Shown here one piece after another: positions 12,192 to 22,282 of a DNA stretch of 64,000 bases; the stretch's first letter is position 1; every line of letters begins with the position of its first letter. This stretch comes from Isoetes taiwanensis. Its lineage: Eukaryota; Streptophyta; Lycopodiopsida; Isoetales; Isoetaceae. The DNA lies in the NCBI GenBank assembly GCA_021234155.1, contig JAJEKV010000062.1, positions 6,230,432 through 6,294,431 of the forward strand, given 5' to 3'. The position numbers and the translations under genes are program-made. The notes below the pieces were generated by a model. It searched no databases, was not told where the DNA came from, and saw only the letters and a program-made list of their open reading frames with translations.

Positions 12192-12803
12192 TCTTCAGCA
12201 AACAACAAGCTTATAAACTATAATAAACCATTGATGTTACTGTAGCAAAGTTATTGTAGATCTGGGATTGACCCAATTACTGTAGGATGTTTGACCCGGC
12301 CGGATTCAACCCTAATCGCATCGATCTGTCCTCTGCTTGCTTGATGTTCACATTCTTCGTCTTTGTTTCTTGATTTATCTTCGAGATCCGTCGGTTTCGC
12401 TGTGGATTGAGTTTCTAAACTGAGAAAAACAATCGAGCTAATATCCCACATGCTTAGAGTACTTTTCGAGCTCCTCAACCATTGAACTTATTATTTCGTG
12501 CTTTTTCAATAACCTTAGCAAAACTAGTTCACCAAGTAAACCTAAGATCAAATCATGAACATAGTCTAGTCTCTGACCCTGCAAGTACATCATGAGTTGA
12601 TCTGGCAACCTCTGTAGGCTGTAGAGTTTATTTGAACTTATTACATGACAACTTACTTCATTCCCCCTTCATGTAATAAGCAGATGTGAAACCCTAATCG
12701 GCGGGCAGGGGGTACCTGGGGTTCCCTAGCGCATGTGGCGAGGTCCGGGTAATAGCTGCCCGCAGACCTAATTATTTCTTCTATACTGCAAATCACTGTT
12801 ATA
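12192..12803. other. Foreign sequence replacing copia A RT/RNase H
   Basis: The element should carry RT and RNase H here. It has instead a GC-rich stretch with an inverted GCGGGCAG...CTGCCCGC pair (about 12,702-12,765), a 240-bp segment shared with 51,133-51,372, and AT-rich DNA next to the LTR. No copia homology is visible. Confidence 0.6.
12421..12660 (-). repeat. 240-bp duplicated segment (copy a)
   Basis: Nearly identical (only a few differences by eye) to 51,133-51,372, in the same orientation, with sharp borders. On the minus strand it begins TGAAGTAAGTTG and ends TTGTTTTTCTCA, resembling intron borders (GTAAGT ... pyrimidine tract). It also contains a short helical frame (DQLMMYLQGQRLDYVHDLIL...). 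Its nature is unknown: intron, exon or small mobile unit. Confidence 0.75.
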
Positions 12804-13558
12804 CTATACCAAAGTTCTAAGCTGTATAAATCTGGTAATATCACCAATATCTGCAACATTAGTCTGGCCATTTGCTACATGCTTTTCTTCCTGTTTCTCT
12901 TGTTCCTCATGTAGACTAGTAACTTTTTCTTGATTATGCAAGTCTTCTATATCTTCTGATGTATTCACCTTATGAATGGTTTTATAAAATTGTTTTTCAG
13001 AAAACACCACAACTCTACTAATAATAACTTTTCTTTGTGCTGGATTATATAATTTATAACCTTTTGAATTTGCATCATAACCTACCAGATAGCAGATACA
13101 GGATCGATCATCAAGCTTCTTCCTTAATTCTTCTGGAACCTGAGCAAAAGCTAAGCAACCATAAGTTTTATACTTATCAAATGATGGAGCTTTACCAGAC
13201 CACAACATCTCAGGTATGGCTGTTTTCAATGCCTCTTCCCATAAGAAGTTAGACAAACCTGAATATTTTAGCATGGACCTAACTCAATTCAATAATGTCC
13301 TGTTCTTTCTCTCAGCCACTCCATTCTGTTGTGGAGAGTATCTACATGTGAGCTGCCTTTTAACGCCTTTAGATACACAATACCACTTAAATTCATCTGA
13401 CAGATATTCACCCCCCCGTCAGATCTAAGCCTTTTTATCTTAGCTCCAGTTTCTAACTCAACCTCAGCAACAAATATTTTAAATGCATCTAATGCTTGGT
13501 CTTTTGACCTCAATAGATAACAGCTAGCTCTTCTGCTGAAATCGTCTATAAATGTCAT
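12804..13558 (-). pseudogene. Copia A integrase core and C-terminal region
   Basis: Frames 13,558-13,289 and 13,274-12,804 continue the integrase from the upstream ORF. MTFIDDFSRRASCYLL carries the first catalytic Asp, RSDGGVNICQ the second region, and MEWLRERTGHY corresponds to the damaged GVAERKNRTL Glu region. The second frame has the typical copia segment (DKYKTYGCLAFAQVPEELRKKLDDRS...). Frameshifts and the loss of RT make it non-functional. Confidence 0.85.
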
Positions 13559-13570
13559 AAAGTATTTGTA

Positions 13571-15265
13571 TCAAGACATACTAGTAACATTTATAGGTCC
13601 ACATAAGTCTGTGTGGATTAATTCTAAAACCCTTTTCGATATGTGAGTTGATTTCTTGAATTTTTGTCTGGCTTGCTTCCCAAGCATACAACCAGCACAA
13701 ATATTCTCTTCCTTATTTGAAGTTGTAGAAATCAAACCTTTCTTTTCCAGTATGTCCAGATTTCTGAAATCTGTATGACCAAGCCTGGTATGCCAAATTT
13801 GTTTGGACGTACATTCAACAGAATTAAGACAAGGAACATGATTGTAATGAAATCCAAACAAATTTCCAACACGTCTGCCAACAAATTTGATTTCATTATC
13901 AAGAAATATATTACATTCCAGTTTCTCAAACACCACCTTGTAGCCAAGATCAACAAGTTGGCATACTGAAATCAAATTTCTTACTAGACTAGGTACACAC
14001 AGCACATCTCTGAGTTTTACAGGCTTTCCATTCAAATCGAAAATTTCTAAGATACCAGCATCTCTAATTTGCTGAACTCCACCATCTTCCAACTGTACAT
14101 GTCCATATCTTTTTACACAATCTTTCAGTAGACTTGGCTTGAAAACTACACTTTTTTCTGCTCCTGAATCTATCACACAAAAATTGTCATGCATAGATGT
14201 TGAAGCAAGAATATCATTTGAGATATGATTACATTGTACCTCAAGCAATTCATCTTCACTGCTTTCTTCAATTATATTCTCTTCTTTAACAAGATTCACA
14301 CTTGGTTGGAATCTTCCCCTTCCTCTGCCTCCACCTCGAGCACGACCCCTTCCTCTTCCAGTTGAAGACTTGGGACTTGGACATTCTGAAGCTAAATGTC
14401 CCTTGCCATCACAGTTAAAACATTTAAATACTTTGCCTTCATATGTGCAATTTGCTTTCAAATGACCATACTGGTTGCATTTAAAGCATGGCCCTATCTT
14501 TTCTTTACTCACACCTGAGCTACTTCCACCTCTTTTGATTTTTGCACTATACAATAACTCAGGAGATTGCTCTTCATCATCAAAGCCTCTTCGGGTTTGT
14601 TCAAACTCTGTTTGAATCATTCTCATAGCATGTTCTTTATTGGTAGCTACATTTCTAATTAATGTAGCTAAGTGAGTATTATGAGATACTGATTTTGCCA
14701 AGTACAAAATTTGATTTTGATCATTTATAATAGTACCTGCACCCTCCAAATCTGCAACTATAGAATCAAACTTCTCTAAGAACTCAGTTATATTGTCTTT
14801 CTCAAATAACTTAAGCCTCCTAAGTTGCTTTTCCAAAACATCAAATTGAGATGAACTTTTAACTTCAAAATGCTTAATCAAATATTCCCACATTTCCTTA
14901 GGTTGCTTACCTCTCAGTTTTAACTTCAAGGCAGTTCCCACTTTACTCATGATAATAGATTGAGCCTCCATTATTTTTGTAGCATCTATTTGAACTGTAG
15001 GACTGCTTCCACCAGCTGCAGTGGACACACCACCTGAGCTTGTACTTGCACTCATAGTTGAACCTCCTCCTGGATTAGATCCTGCAGTATCAGACCCTGT
15101 AGGGGATGCTGATATAGCCATAGCAAAGGCACTGCCATCAATTAAACCCCAGAGATTTTCAAACTCCAGAACTGACTTGATTCCTTCCTTCCAAATTTGA
15201 AAACATGTATCACCCTTAAACACTTCAATAGTTGCTAACAAATTGGCACCAAATCTTGTTGACAT
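13571..15265 (-). CDS. Copia A gag-protease-integrase N-terminus
   Basis: Intact frame of about 564 codons from the MSTRFGANLL start at 15,265 (an alternative Met lies three codons upstream at 15,274). Order: gag with a glycine/serine-rich insertion (about residues 55-90), two CCHC zinc knuckles (CFKCNQYGHLKANC and CFNCDGKGHLASEC), an RG-rich basic patch, the protease active site VIDSGAEKSVV, and the integrase zinc-binding region (HTRLGHTDFRN...CAGCMLGK). It ends with a stop in the integrase just after HTDLCGPINV. It is the same clade as copia B (MSSRFGASLL..., same order) but clearly diverged. Confidence 0.9.
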   Translation of the reverse strand: MSTRFGANLLATIEVFKGDTCFQIWKEGIKSVLEFENLWGLIDGSAFAMAISASPTGSDTAGSNPGGGSTMSASTSSGGVSTAAGGSSPTVQIDATKIMEAQSIIMSKVGTALKLKLRGKQPKEMWEYLIKHFEVKSSSQFDVLEKQLRRLKLFEKDNITEFLEKFDSIVADLEGAGTIINDQNQILYLAKSVSHNTHLATLIRNVATNKEHAMRMIQTEFEQTRRGFDDEEQSPELLYSAKIKRGGSSSGVSKEKIGPCFKCNQYGHLKANCTYEGKVFKCFNCDGKGHLASECPSPKSSTGRGRGRARGGGRGRGRFQPSVNLVKEENIIEESSEDELLEVQCNHISNDILASTSMHDNFCVIDSGAEKSVVFKPSLLKDCVKRYGHVQLEDGGVQQIRDAGILEIFDLNGKPVKLRDVLCVPSLVRNLISVCQLVDLGYKVVFEKLECNIFLDNEIKFVGRRVGNLFGFHYNHVPCLNSVECTSKQIWHTRLGHTDFRNLDILEKKGLISTTSNKEENICAGCMLGKQARQKFKKSTHISKRVLELIHTDLCGPINVTSMS

Positions 15266-15277
15266 CTTGACCAACTT

Positions 15278-15290
15278 GGCTATGATACCA
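15278..15290 (-). promoter_or_regulatory. Copia A primer-binding site
   Basis: The minus strand reads TGGTATCATAGCC next to the LTR end: one mismatch to the initiator-Met-tRNA complement TGGTATCAGAGC. It sets the direction of the element and the position of the 5' LTR. Confidence 0.85.
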
Positions 15291-15291
15291 A

Positions 15292-15553
15292 TGTTGTTTT
15301 TATACTTGAAATAGTAAAAAGAACTTCAAATAATGATTGTTCCACCAAATTTGTTAACAACTTAACTTGACACTTGTATTTATTTTCTCAATGCATAGTC
15401 CAGGTTCATGGAGCCACAATTTGGTCTCTAATCCAAGAACCTTGAAATATGATTAAACCACACTAAGAATACAAGTCTATAATCAAGTCAACACCACTAG
15501 CTTTGGAGATACTTCAACTAGTTGAATAACTAAGTTAAGCTATTCAAACAATA
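15292..15553 (-). repeat. Copia A 5' LTR
   Basis: 262 bp, direct repeat of 11,930-12,191. Its outer end is two bases away from the start of the unrelated gypsy LTR at 15,556. Confidence 0.9.
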
Positions 15554-15555
15554 TC

Positions 15556-17146
15556 TGTGACGTTCCAAGTATTTATACGGTATACGTATAAATATACTGA
15601 CACGTCACCCAGTAAAGGTACGCCACCATGGGGTATTGCAACCTAGGGGGTTGACCTAAAAGGGATTAAATTATGCTAATTTAATCATTAAGGATAATAA
15701 CCTATAATTAAGGAATTAATACCTAAGTGGGTTAATTAAGTTAATTAATGGATTAGGAAGGCGCCACTTGGCCAAACTCGATTGGCTAGCATGGGAATGC
15801 TAACTTGGGCCATCAAGGTGGATCACTACCCCCATCTCACCCAAAATCGACCCAGAAGAAGGAGCAGCTGAGCGCCCAAGTACCTGGAACTGTTGCTGAT
15901 CACCCCGTGGTTGTTGAACACCAGATTACTGAGAGATGGAAGCGCCTCATGACAATGGATCAAGCTGGAACTCGGGTTAGTCGTTAATCTAGTGATATCT
16001 TTAAGGCTAGCATTCAGTTAGGTCCTTTGAGTCTTCTCTGGTTGTTTTACTTAGGATTAACCCTTCTTTGGTATCTAAGATTACATTTCAATTATGGATT
16101 ATGTTATGATGGATGGATGTGTATGAGAAAGTAGCTCTGTTAAACTTCCATAAAGCAGGGATTAGAGGGGGGTAGAGACCTCTGTGCCATATGCTTTAGT
16201 ATGCTCCTAGTAGCTCCTTTGATTCCCAATTGATGCGGCCTGTGCACAAGAGACCATCGAGTCGTGGATGCTATGGAATTGCTTAGCACCAGATAAGGGA
16301 CGCAGCGGTGAAGTGGGGGAGGGGTCTTGCACGAACATAAAAGGCTCCTGAGACTCCTACAGTGGGCTAGGCCTGATAGCCGATCACGTAGAGGGCCGGG
16401 TATGGGTCTGACACTCCCTGGGTGCAGAGGTGTGACCCGTATGGGGCACCCTGTGCTTTGAGTAGATTTAGGGTGAGTAAGTTGGGTACGGATGCGGGGG
16501 TCGCTGATGCGGCACATATTCTCTAGCTCACCCATGGAACCACTGTGATCCTGGAAGGGGACACTTCCCTGACCTGCCTCATCGGAAGGGGCTTCATGAA
16601 CCCTGGAGCAGGCTCGAAGGGTGATACCTTGAGTCTGCGTATCCGGAAGGCTATAGTGATGCCATAGCATGATTGGACTCATCTGCAAAGTGTGCACAGG
16701 AGGGGCGGATGGAGTGGACAACCCTAGCCGATGTTCTATGCCAGCCAACGCCATGTCAAGATTCGGTCTGCTGATCTCTTGAGACCTAGCCGTCAGTCGA
16801 TCCTCACTGGAGTCTGAGCCGGGATAGAACCATGGGCTTGGGGTGTTTCCCTAATATTAAATGCATATTCTTTGTTATTGTCACTTGGATGGATGTGCCA
16901 CCCTTCGTGGTGGTATTTTATGATATGATTATGCTGTGTGCTAACCTTGTATTCACGCTTCCGCGACATAGGAGCCCCATTGAAGGCGTGGGCCGAATGA
17001 CCCCTCTGTGTCCTTCACTCGAGCATCTCTCTATAGATGGCCCGAGTTATATGGAGGGCCCTGCTAGTGGCGAGTTGGTCGCCATGGGAGGGGAAAGTCC
17101 CCGTATGTATACGTCCGAGTGCCGTATATGTTCAGGGAGCGTCACA
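15556..17146 (+). repeat. Gypsy copy 3 5' LTR
   Basis: Begins TGTGACGTTCC and ends GGGAGCGTCACA, a matched TGTGACG/CGTCACA terminal inverted repeat, and is followed one base later by a primer site, so the borders are well defined (1591 bp). An internal segment near 16,650-16,720 is recognisable, on the opposite strand, within the copy 2 LTR near 29,320-29,390. No second copy in direct orientation is in the window. Confidence 0.8.
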
Positions 17147-17147
17147 G

Positions 17148-17163
17148 TGGTATCAGAGCCGTG
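17148..17163 (+). promoter_or_regulatory. Gypsy copy 3 primer-binding site
   Basis: TGGTATCAGAGCCGTG lies one base after the LTR end: an exact TGGTATCAGAGC match to the complement of the initiator Met tRNA 3' end. It marks the start of minus-strand DNA synthesis. Confidence 0.92.
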
Positions 17164-18278
17164 ATTTCGGTTACTCGAAATCATAGCACTGACCAAACCC
17201 TAACTCGTTAGTTCGGTAGTTAGAGTTTGGTCCTGACTTGGATGTAGAATATTCCAACCGTGCAGGATGATTCCCCACAACATGACCACAATTGAAGGCA
17301 TATGCAAGCAAAATTTTATATACAAAGTAAGGATATTTGTAAAGAACTATAGTTTTATTAAAGAAATTCTGTGTTTTTCTCTAAGCTCATAAAAGAAACG
17401 GGTCTATCTATAACGATTTGTAAATTATAGAATGGAAAACAATATGTTGTATGAACTTAAATATTGAATATTTATTCAAATCAACATCACTGTGTAGAAG
17501 CATGCCTTTGGGGCCAAAATGTTGAAATGCGTAGTCTTGCTACAAATTGCAAAATGCACATCTGCCAAAAGCAATGCATAAAATTAAAGTATTGTCAAAT
17601 GGGCAACCAGATCTCCCTATCGTGAATGCAATATATTAAGTTACAAAAAAAAAAGAAAGATGAATTGTTTAGCTCTTTGATGTGTGGTTTTGTGCTAGGT
17701 TAATGTAATAGATTGTAAGTTCTTAAGAAATTTAGGGCGACTGGAGGACCCAAGTTTGGAAGGGCCATAACTTTTTGTAGGTAGCTTGGATGGAGGCGAA
17801 AATGGCTCCAATGGATCGGGCACCTCTCAAATACAGTGAGGGGGGAAGCGGCGTCTCGAGGGCGGAGCGATCAACGCGTAGGCCGAAAAGTCAAAAGGAA
17901 TTTGTCGTAGATGCGCGAGGTGTTTCTTCGGCGGAGTTAGGGCGTATATACTTCCTTGGCCTTATCGGTTCAGCGTATTTTTATACGCACCAGATTTTTT
18001 TTTCTTTTTTTTTTTTTTTTTTAAATTTCGAAAATTTTAATAAAAAAAAAGTTAAAAGTTAAAAATTCAAATTTGAGTCGTTTTTTTTTAAAGTGTGTTT
18101 CTTTGCACGACCTCCTACCGCCATAGCCGCCGGACTAGAGCTCCTTTCCCGCCATAGCTGACCTCCACGGCTACCCCGCAACTACCCTAAACCCCTAGCG
18201 CCCTCGCCTACTCCCTAGCGCCACTTGTTTAAGCTTGAGCGCCCTACTTCTTCATCCTTGTTGTCCATCGCCAGTGCC
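17164..18278 (+). other. Gypsy copy 3 leader
   Basis: Long untranslated-looking leader. A frame at 17,790-18,062 runs into a poly-T/poly-A low-complexity tract (17,995-18,060) and is unlikely to be real. GTATATAC at 17,951-17,958 is a possible TATA-like element upstream of ORF-A. The last 150 bp become GC-rich. Confidence 0.5.
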
Positions 18279-18994
18279 ATGATGCCGCGCTTCAAGCTGA
18301 CCGTCGACCTAAAGAAGATGAACGTCTTCCAACTCTTTAGCGTCCTACTAGACTATCTCTTGGTGGAAAACCCTATGGTCGACACTGTCCTAGACCTTTT
18401 GGTGAAGCACTTTATTGAGGGCCGTAGAATCCCTTACCCCATTTTTCATTTCAATGACCGCTTTCTTATGAAGCTCAATGCTGCGGACCAACCCTACACC
18501 CTTGTAGAGCAGCCTGACCAAGCCTGGGCCCTTGTCAAGTTTTACCCACTAGCCAGCGAGGAGGAAGATCCCGCGGAGCTTATCTGGACAGAGGCCCAAC
18601 AGATTCAGCACCTTGCTAGGGTAGAAGACCTTCAACAAATAGCTAGTGCCCTACCAGAAGAGCGGGCCAACAGTTTCTATTACCTTGGTAAAGGCCATGT
18701 ACTTATGTACAGGGACCATTACAACCTTCCTACTTTCTTTTGGAACGAAGAATTATATGCCTTTGTTTTTGAAAATGTTCCACCTAGCTTTACCCAGGAT
18801 CGCATGGACCTTGTGCAAGCGGACATGCAGGCTCGCCCGGCCCGGTACCATACGGAGATTGCCAGACGCATACAAGCGCGTTTGGACAAAGAGGCCCGGG
18901 CTGCTGAGAGAGAGAGGCTTCGTAAAGAAGAGGAGGATGCCCAAAACCAGCAGGGCGGGGACCAGCAGATGGATCAGCAGGAGGACCAGCAAGT
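18279..18994 (+). CDS. ORF-A N-terminal part (retroelement protein fused to H3)
   Basis: From ATG ATG at 18,279 (in-frame ATG at 18,225 also possible) about 237 codons are open up to the copia B insertion. I do not recognise the first 185 residues: a compact mixed domain with RFKLTVDLKKMNVFQLF, hydrophobic helices and FYYLGKGHVLMYRDHYNLPTF; no enzyme motif, signal peptide or membrane segment. Residues about 195-225 form a strongly charged helix (RRIQARLDKEARAAERERLR), likely a coiled coil or nucleic-acid-binding helix, followed by a Gln/Asp-rich tail. The frame continues exactly at 24,541 after removal of copia B and one CAAGT duplicate. It lies between the primer site and aORF-B, where gypsy elements normally carry no gene. 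Confidence 0.75.
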
Positions 18995-19592
18995 TGTTAA
19001 ATTTAAGAACAATTCTTCTTGTACAATGGTTTCTACACCCTTGGTCAAACAAAGAACACCTTCTTCTAGAATCAAACTTTAAGCAATGGATACACAAGTC
19101 AGCATAACCTTTGAACCTATAGAATATTTCAATCAATAAACCATAGGAATTATAATAGAGAGTTACTGTTCATTCGTGCATTGACTCAGACACTGTAGAC
19201 GTATTGACTGGAGATCATTCAACAATGGTTCGATCTTTAAATTCAATCCATGCCCCAAGCCTTGCCGGAATTGCCTGTAATTTCATCTCTGTAGTTTGTT
19301 ACAAGTTTTCTCAATATGTACAGCGATCGGATCGTCGGTTTAGGCTCCCGAATCTGCCGATCATGAGCTGGAACATTTTAAATGGTTTTGGCTCCATTTC
19401 GGTAGCCTTAACCGTCTCAATAAATTTAGAAACAATATTATACCATGGTTCCATGGTTTCAAGTTTAATATTTACACAAGTAGCTAGGCCATCGATAAGT
19501 TTCTCTTTGACCTAGTTAGTATGCTGGTTCCCATGGTTATATGATAAACTTCACCTAGAAATATATGATGAACAACTTCTTAAATCCCAACA
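18995..19592 (-). repeat. Copia B 3' LTR
   Basis: 598 bp, plus-strand TGTTAAATTT...AAATCCCAACA, direct repeat of 23,943-24,540, bordered outside by CAAGT. Confidence 0.95.
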
Positions 19593-19605
19593 CTCCTCCT
19601 TCATC
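19593..19605 (-). promoter_or_regulatory. Copia B polypurine tract
   Basis: The minus strand reads GATGAAGGAGGAG immediately before the 3' LTR, the expected plus-strand primer position. Confidence 0.8.
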
Positions 19606-19664
19606 ATATATTTCTGCATCTTTCTGAAACATGGTACAGTTCCAACTCCATTCACTGTAAATTT

Positions 19665-22282
19665 TTAGCTGCCTTTTTCATCATGAACATTTTCTCCTGT
19701 AACATTCATCTGCTGCTTAAATTTTGTGAATTTGCTTTCAACAAGAGCTTTTGTGAGAATGTCTGCTGTCTGATTCGTTGTATGAACATAACTCATCTGT
19801 ATATAACCTTTAGCTGCCAAATCCCTTATAAAATGAACATTCAGTTCAATGTGTTTGGTCTTGTCATGATCTACAGGATTTTTTACAATCGCCATACAAC
19901 TCTGACTATCAGTGAAAATGTGTGTTGGTTTTTCTTGACCACAATCCAACTCATTCATTAGCCTTCTTAACCATGCAATCTCTTTGGCAACCAGGGATGC
20001 AGCCACATACTCAGCTTCAGCTGTGGACATTGCTATGGCTTTCTGCTTTTTTGTTCTCCATGCTATAGTGCCACCTCCTAACATTACTACATATCCTGAT
20101 GCAGACTTTTTGCAGCTTAAATCTCCTCCCCAGTCAGCATCACTAAAAGCCTCCATTGTCAAGTTTGTTGAACTGTAAGTTAGGCCATTGTTCATAGTAC
20201 CTTTTAAGTACCTAAGTACCCTTTTTCCAGCTATCCAATGCTGCTTGCTAGGATTGTGATTTCTTCTGCTAAGGATATTAACAGCATATGCAATATCTGG
20301 CCTTGTGTTGTTTGCTAAGTAAAGCAAGCATCCAACCAGAGCTCGATAAGGAATTTCCTCCATTTCTTTTCTTTCAGTTTCTGAAATTTCTTCTTCTGCA
20401 GTCAGCTTATGACCTGGAACTATTGGGGTCTTAACAGTGTTGGACTGATCAAGATTGAACCTTTTCAGCATATTATCTATATGTCTATGTTGTGTGAGCT
20501 TCAAAATCTTGTCCTGCCTGTTTCTTGTGACTTCTATTCCAAGAAAATGTTTTAACTCTCCAAGATCTGTCATTCTGAACCTGCTCTTAAGTATCTCTTT
20601 GCAATGATTCAAACATGACTTGCTGTTTGCAAACATAATGCAGTCGTCCACATAAAGGGCTATTATGCAGTATTCTCCTTCATTTTTGAACTTGTATAAG
20701 TTACCATCATTTTGTAATTTTTCAAACTTCTGTTCTCTGAGATACTTGTCAATGAAATTGTACCATTCCCTGGGTGATTGCTTTAGGCCATATACAGCCC
20801 TATTCAATTTCCATATTTTGTTTTCTCCTTGCTCAAAGCCAGCTGGTTGCCTGAGGTATACATTCTCCTCCAATTTTGCATTTAGGAATGCAGTCTTCAC
20901 ATCCATATGATGCACTTCCAAGTCCAGAGCATTGGCTATTGATAACAGCATTCTAAGACTAGTTAATTTGACAATTGGGGAGTAAGTCTCCTCATAATCT
21001 TCTCCCTTTTTCTGGGTAAATCCCTGAGCCACTAGTCTAGCCTTGTGTTTCAAACTGCCATCTGCATTTGTCTTTAACTTGAAAAGCCATTTGCTGCCTA
21101 TTACATGTTTGTCTGCAGTGTTTTCCACAATATCATAAGTATGTGTTACCTTAAAAGAGTCCATCTCCTCATTCATTGCATTGATCCACATTTCTCTGTC
21201 TGAACTAGTCAACACCTCCTCATATGACCTCGGAACACTATCATCTTCTGTTATGCTCAGAATCTGATCATGATCTACATGTAAACCTTGTAATCTTCTG
21301 CTCTTCCCTGTCTCAGTCCTGCCATATCTGTCCATGTCTATGTGAGTGTCCTCTAACAGTTTGTCTGTCCTTTGTTTCTCAACTTGGTTATCTGGTTGCT
21401 CTTCATGTTCATCTGCTGCACTTCCTTCTTGAATATGCTCAGCTGCAGTTTCAGTTAGATTATCATCCTTTGATGAGTCATTATCATCTAAGTCTAACTT
21501 TGTGAGATCCTTGACCTGATTTTCCATTTGTTTTGCTGCTCTTTCCTGCTTATCAATGTCTGCTCCTTTTGTTTCATAGTTTCTCATTCTGTCCTTGTAC
21601 ATAATATTCTCGTTGAATAAGACATCTCTGCTAATAATTATATGCTTAGTGATTGGGTTATAAATCCTATAACCTTTTGCCTCCTCGTCATACCCTACTA
21701 AATAACCTACTTCAGCTTTGTTGTCTAACTTCTTCCTTAACTCATGAGGGATGTGAACATAAGTTAAGCATCCATACGTTTTGAACCTATCATAATCAAT
21801 CTTTTCATCATTATTAAACCAAAGGTTTTGAGGTACATTACCTTTAATGGCAGCAGTAGGAAGTTTGTTTTGAACAAGTGTGGCAGTTTTCAAAGCCTCC
21901 TCCCATAGATAGTTTGGAAGACCACTTTGTTTGATCATAGACCTAACAGCATCCATGAGTGTCCTATTTTTCCTCTCGGCCACTCCATTTTGTTGGGGGC
22001 TAAACCTGCAAGTCATCTGCCTTTTAATGCCATTAGCAATGCAAAACAGTCTAAATTTTGTGGACAAATATTCTCCTCCTCGATCTGACCTTATACACTT
22101 TACTTTGTTACCAGTTTCTCTTTCTACCTCTGCTACATATTGTTTAAAGGCTTGTAATGCTTGAGATTTTCTTGCAAGGCAGTAAACTTTGCATTTTCGA
22201 GAGTAATCATCTATAAAGGTAATGAAATACCTTTTATTTGATCTGCTCCTTATGTTCAGAGGTCCACAAAGGTCTGTATGTA
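19665..22282 (-). CDS. Copia B integrase core, reverse transcriptase and RNase H
   Basis: The long frame is 22,067-19,665 (800 codons) and is open back to about 22,290, where a one-base shift separates it from gag. Integrase: FIDDYSRKCK, RSDRGGEYLSTKF and GVAERKNRTL give the DDE residues. Reverse transcriptase: KWLFKLKTNADGSLKHKARL, then YVDDCIMF with the catalytic Asp pair. RNase H: SDADWGGDLSCKKSASGY, AEAEYVAAS and FTDSQSCMAI. All key residues are present. Translation would need correction of the single shift; nothing else appears broken. Confidence 0.93.

Larger units (their letters stand above)
11930..15553 (-). mobile_element. Ty1/copia element A (RT-deleted)
   Basis: Two 262-bp direct repeats (11,930-12,191 and 15,292-15,553) flank a minus-strand gag-protease-integrase region. 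About seven differences are visible between the LTRs. A primer site complementary to initiator Met tRNA lies just inside the upper LTR. Reverse transcriptase and RNase H are missing: after the integrase C-terminus the sequence passes into unrelated DNA. The flanking 5-mers differ (CCTCT and TCTGT), so no target duplication is seen; recombination between elements is likely. Confidence 0.85.

Noticed and set aside
16140-16754. 204-codon minus-strand frame
   Set aside because: Inside the copy 3 LTR, no homologue pattern; GC-rich chance frame.
17790-18062. 90-codon plus-strand frame in the copy 3 leader
   Set aside because: Its C-terminal half is encoded by poly-T/poly-A low-complexity sequence and it has no homologue in the other copies.
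18753-19136. Minus-strand 127-codon frame
   Set aside because: Antisense to ORF-A and crosses the copia LTR border; shadow frame.
19204-19515. 103-codon frame, repeated at 24,152-24,463
   Set aside because: It lies wholly inside the copia B LTRs, antisense to the element, so the duplication reflects the LTRs, not a gene family.
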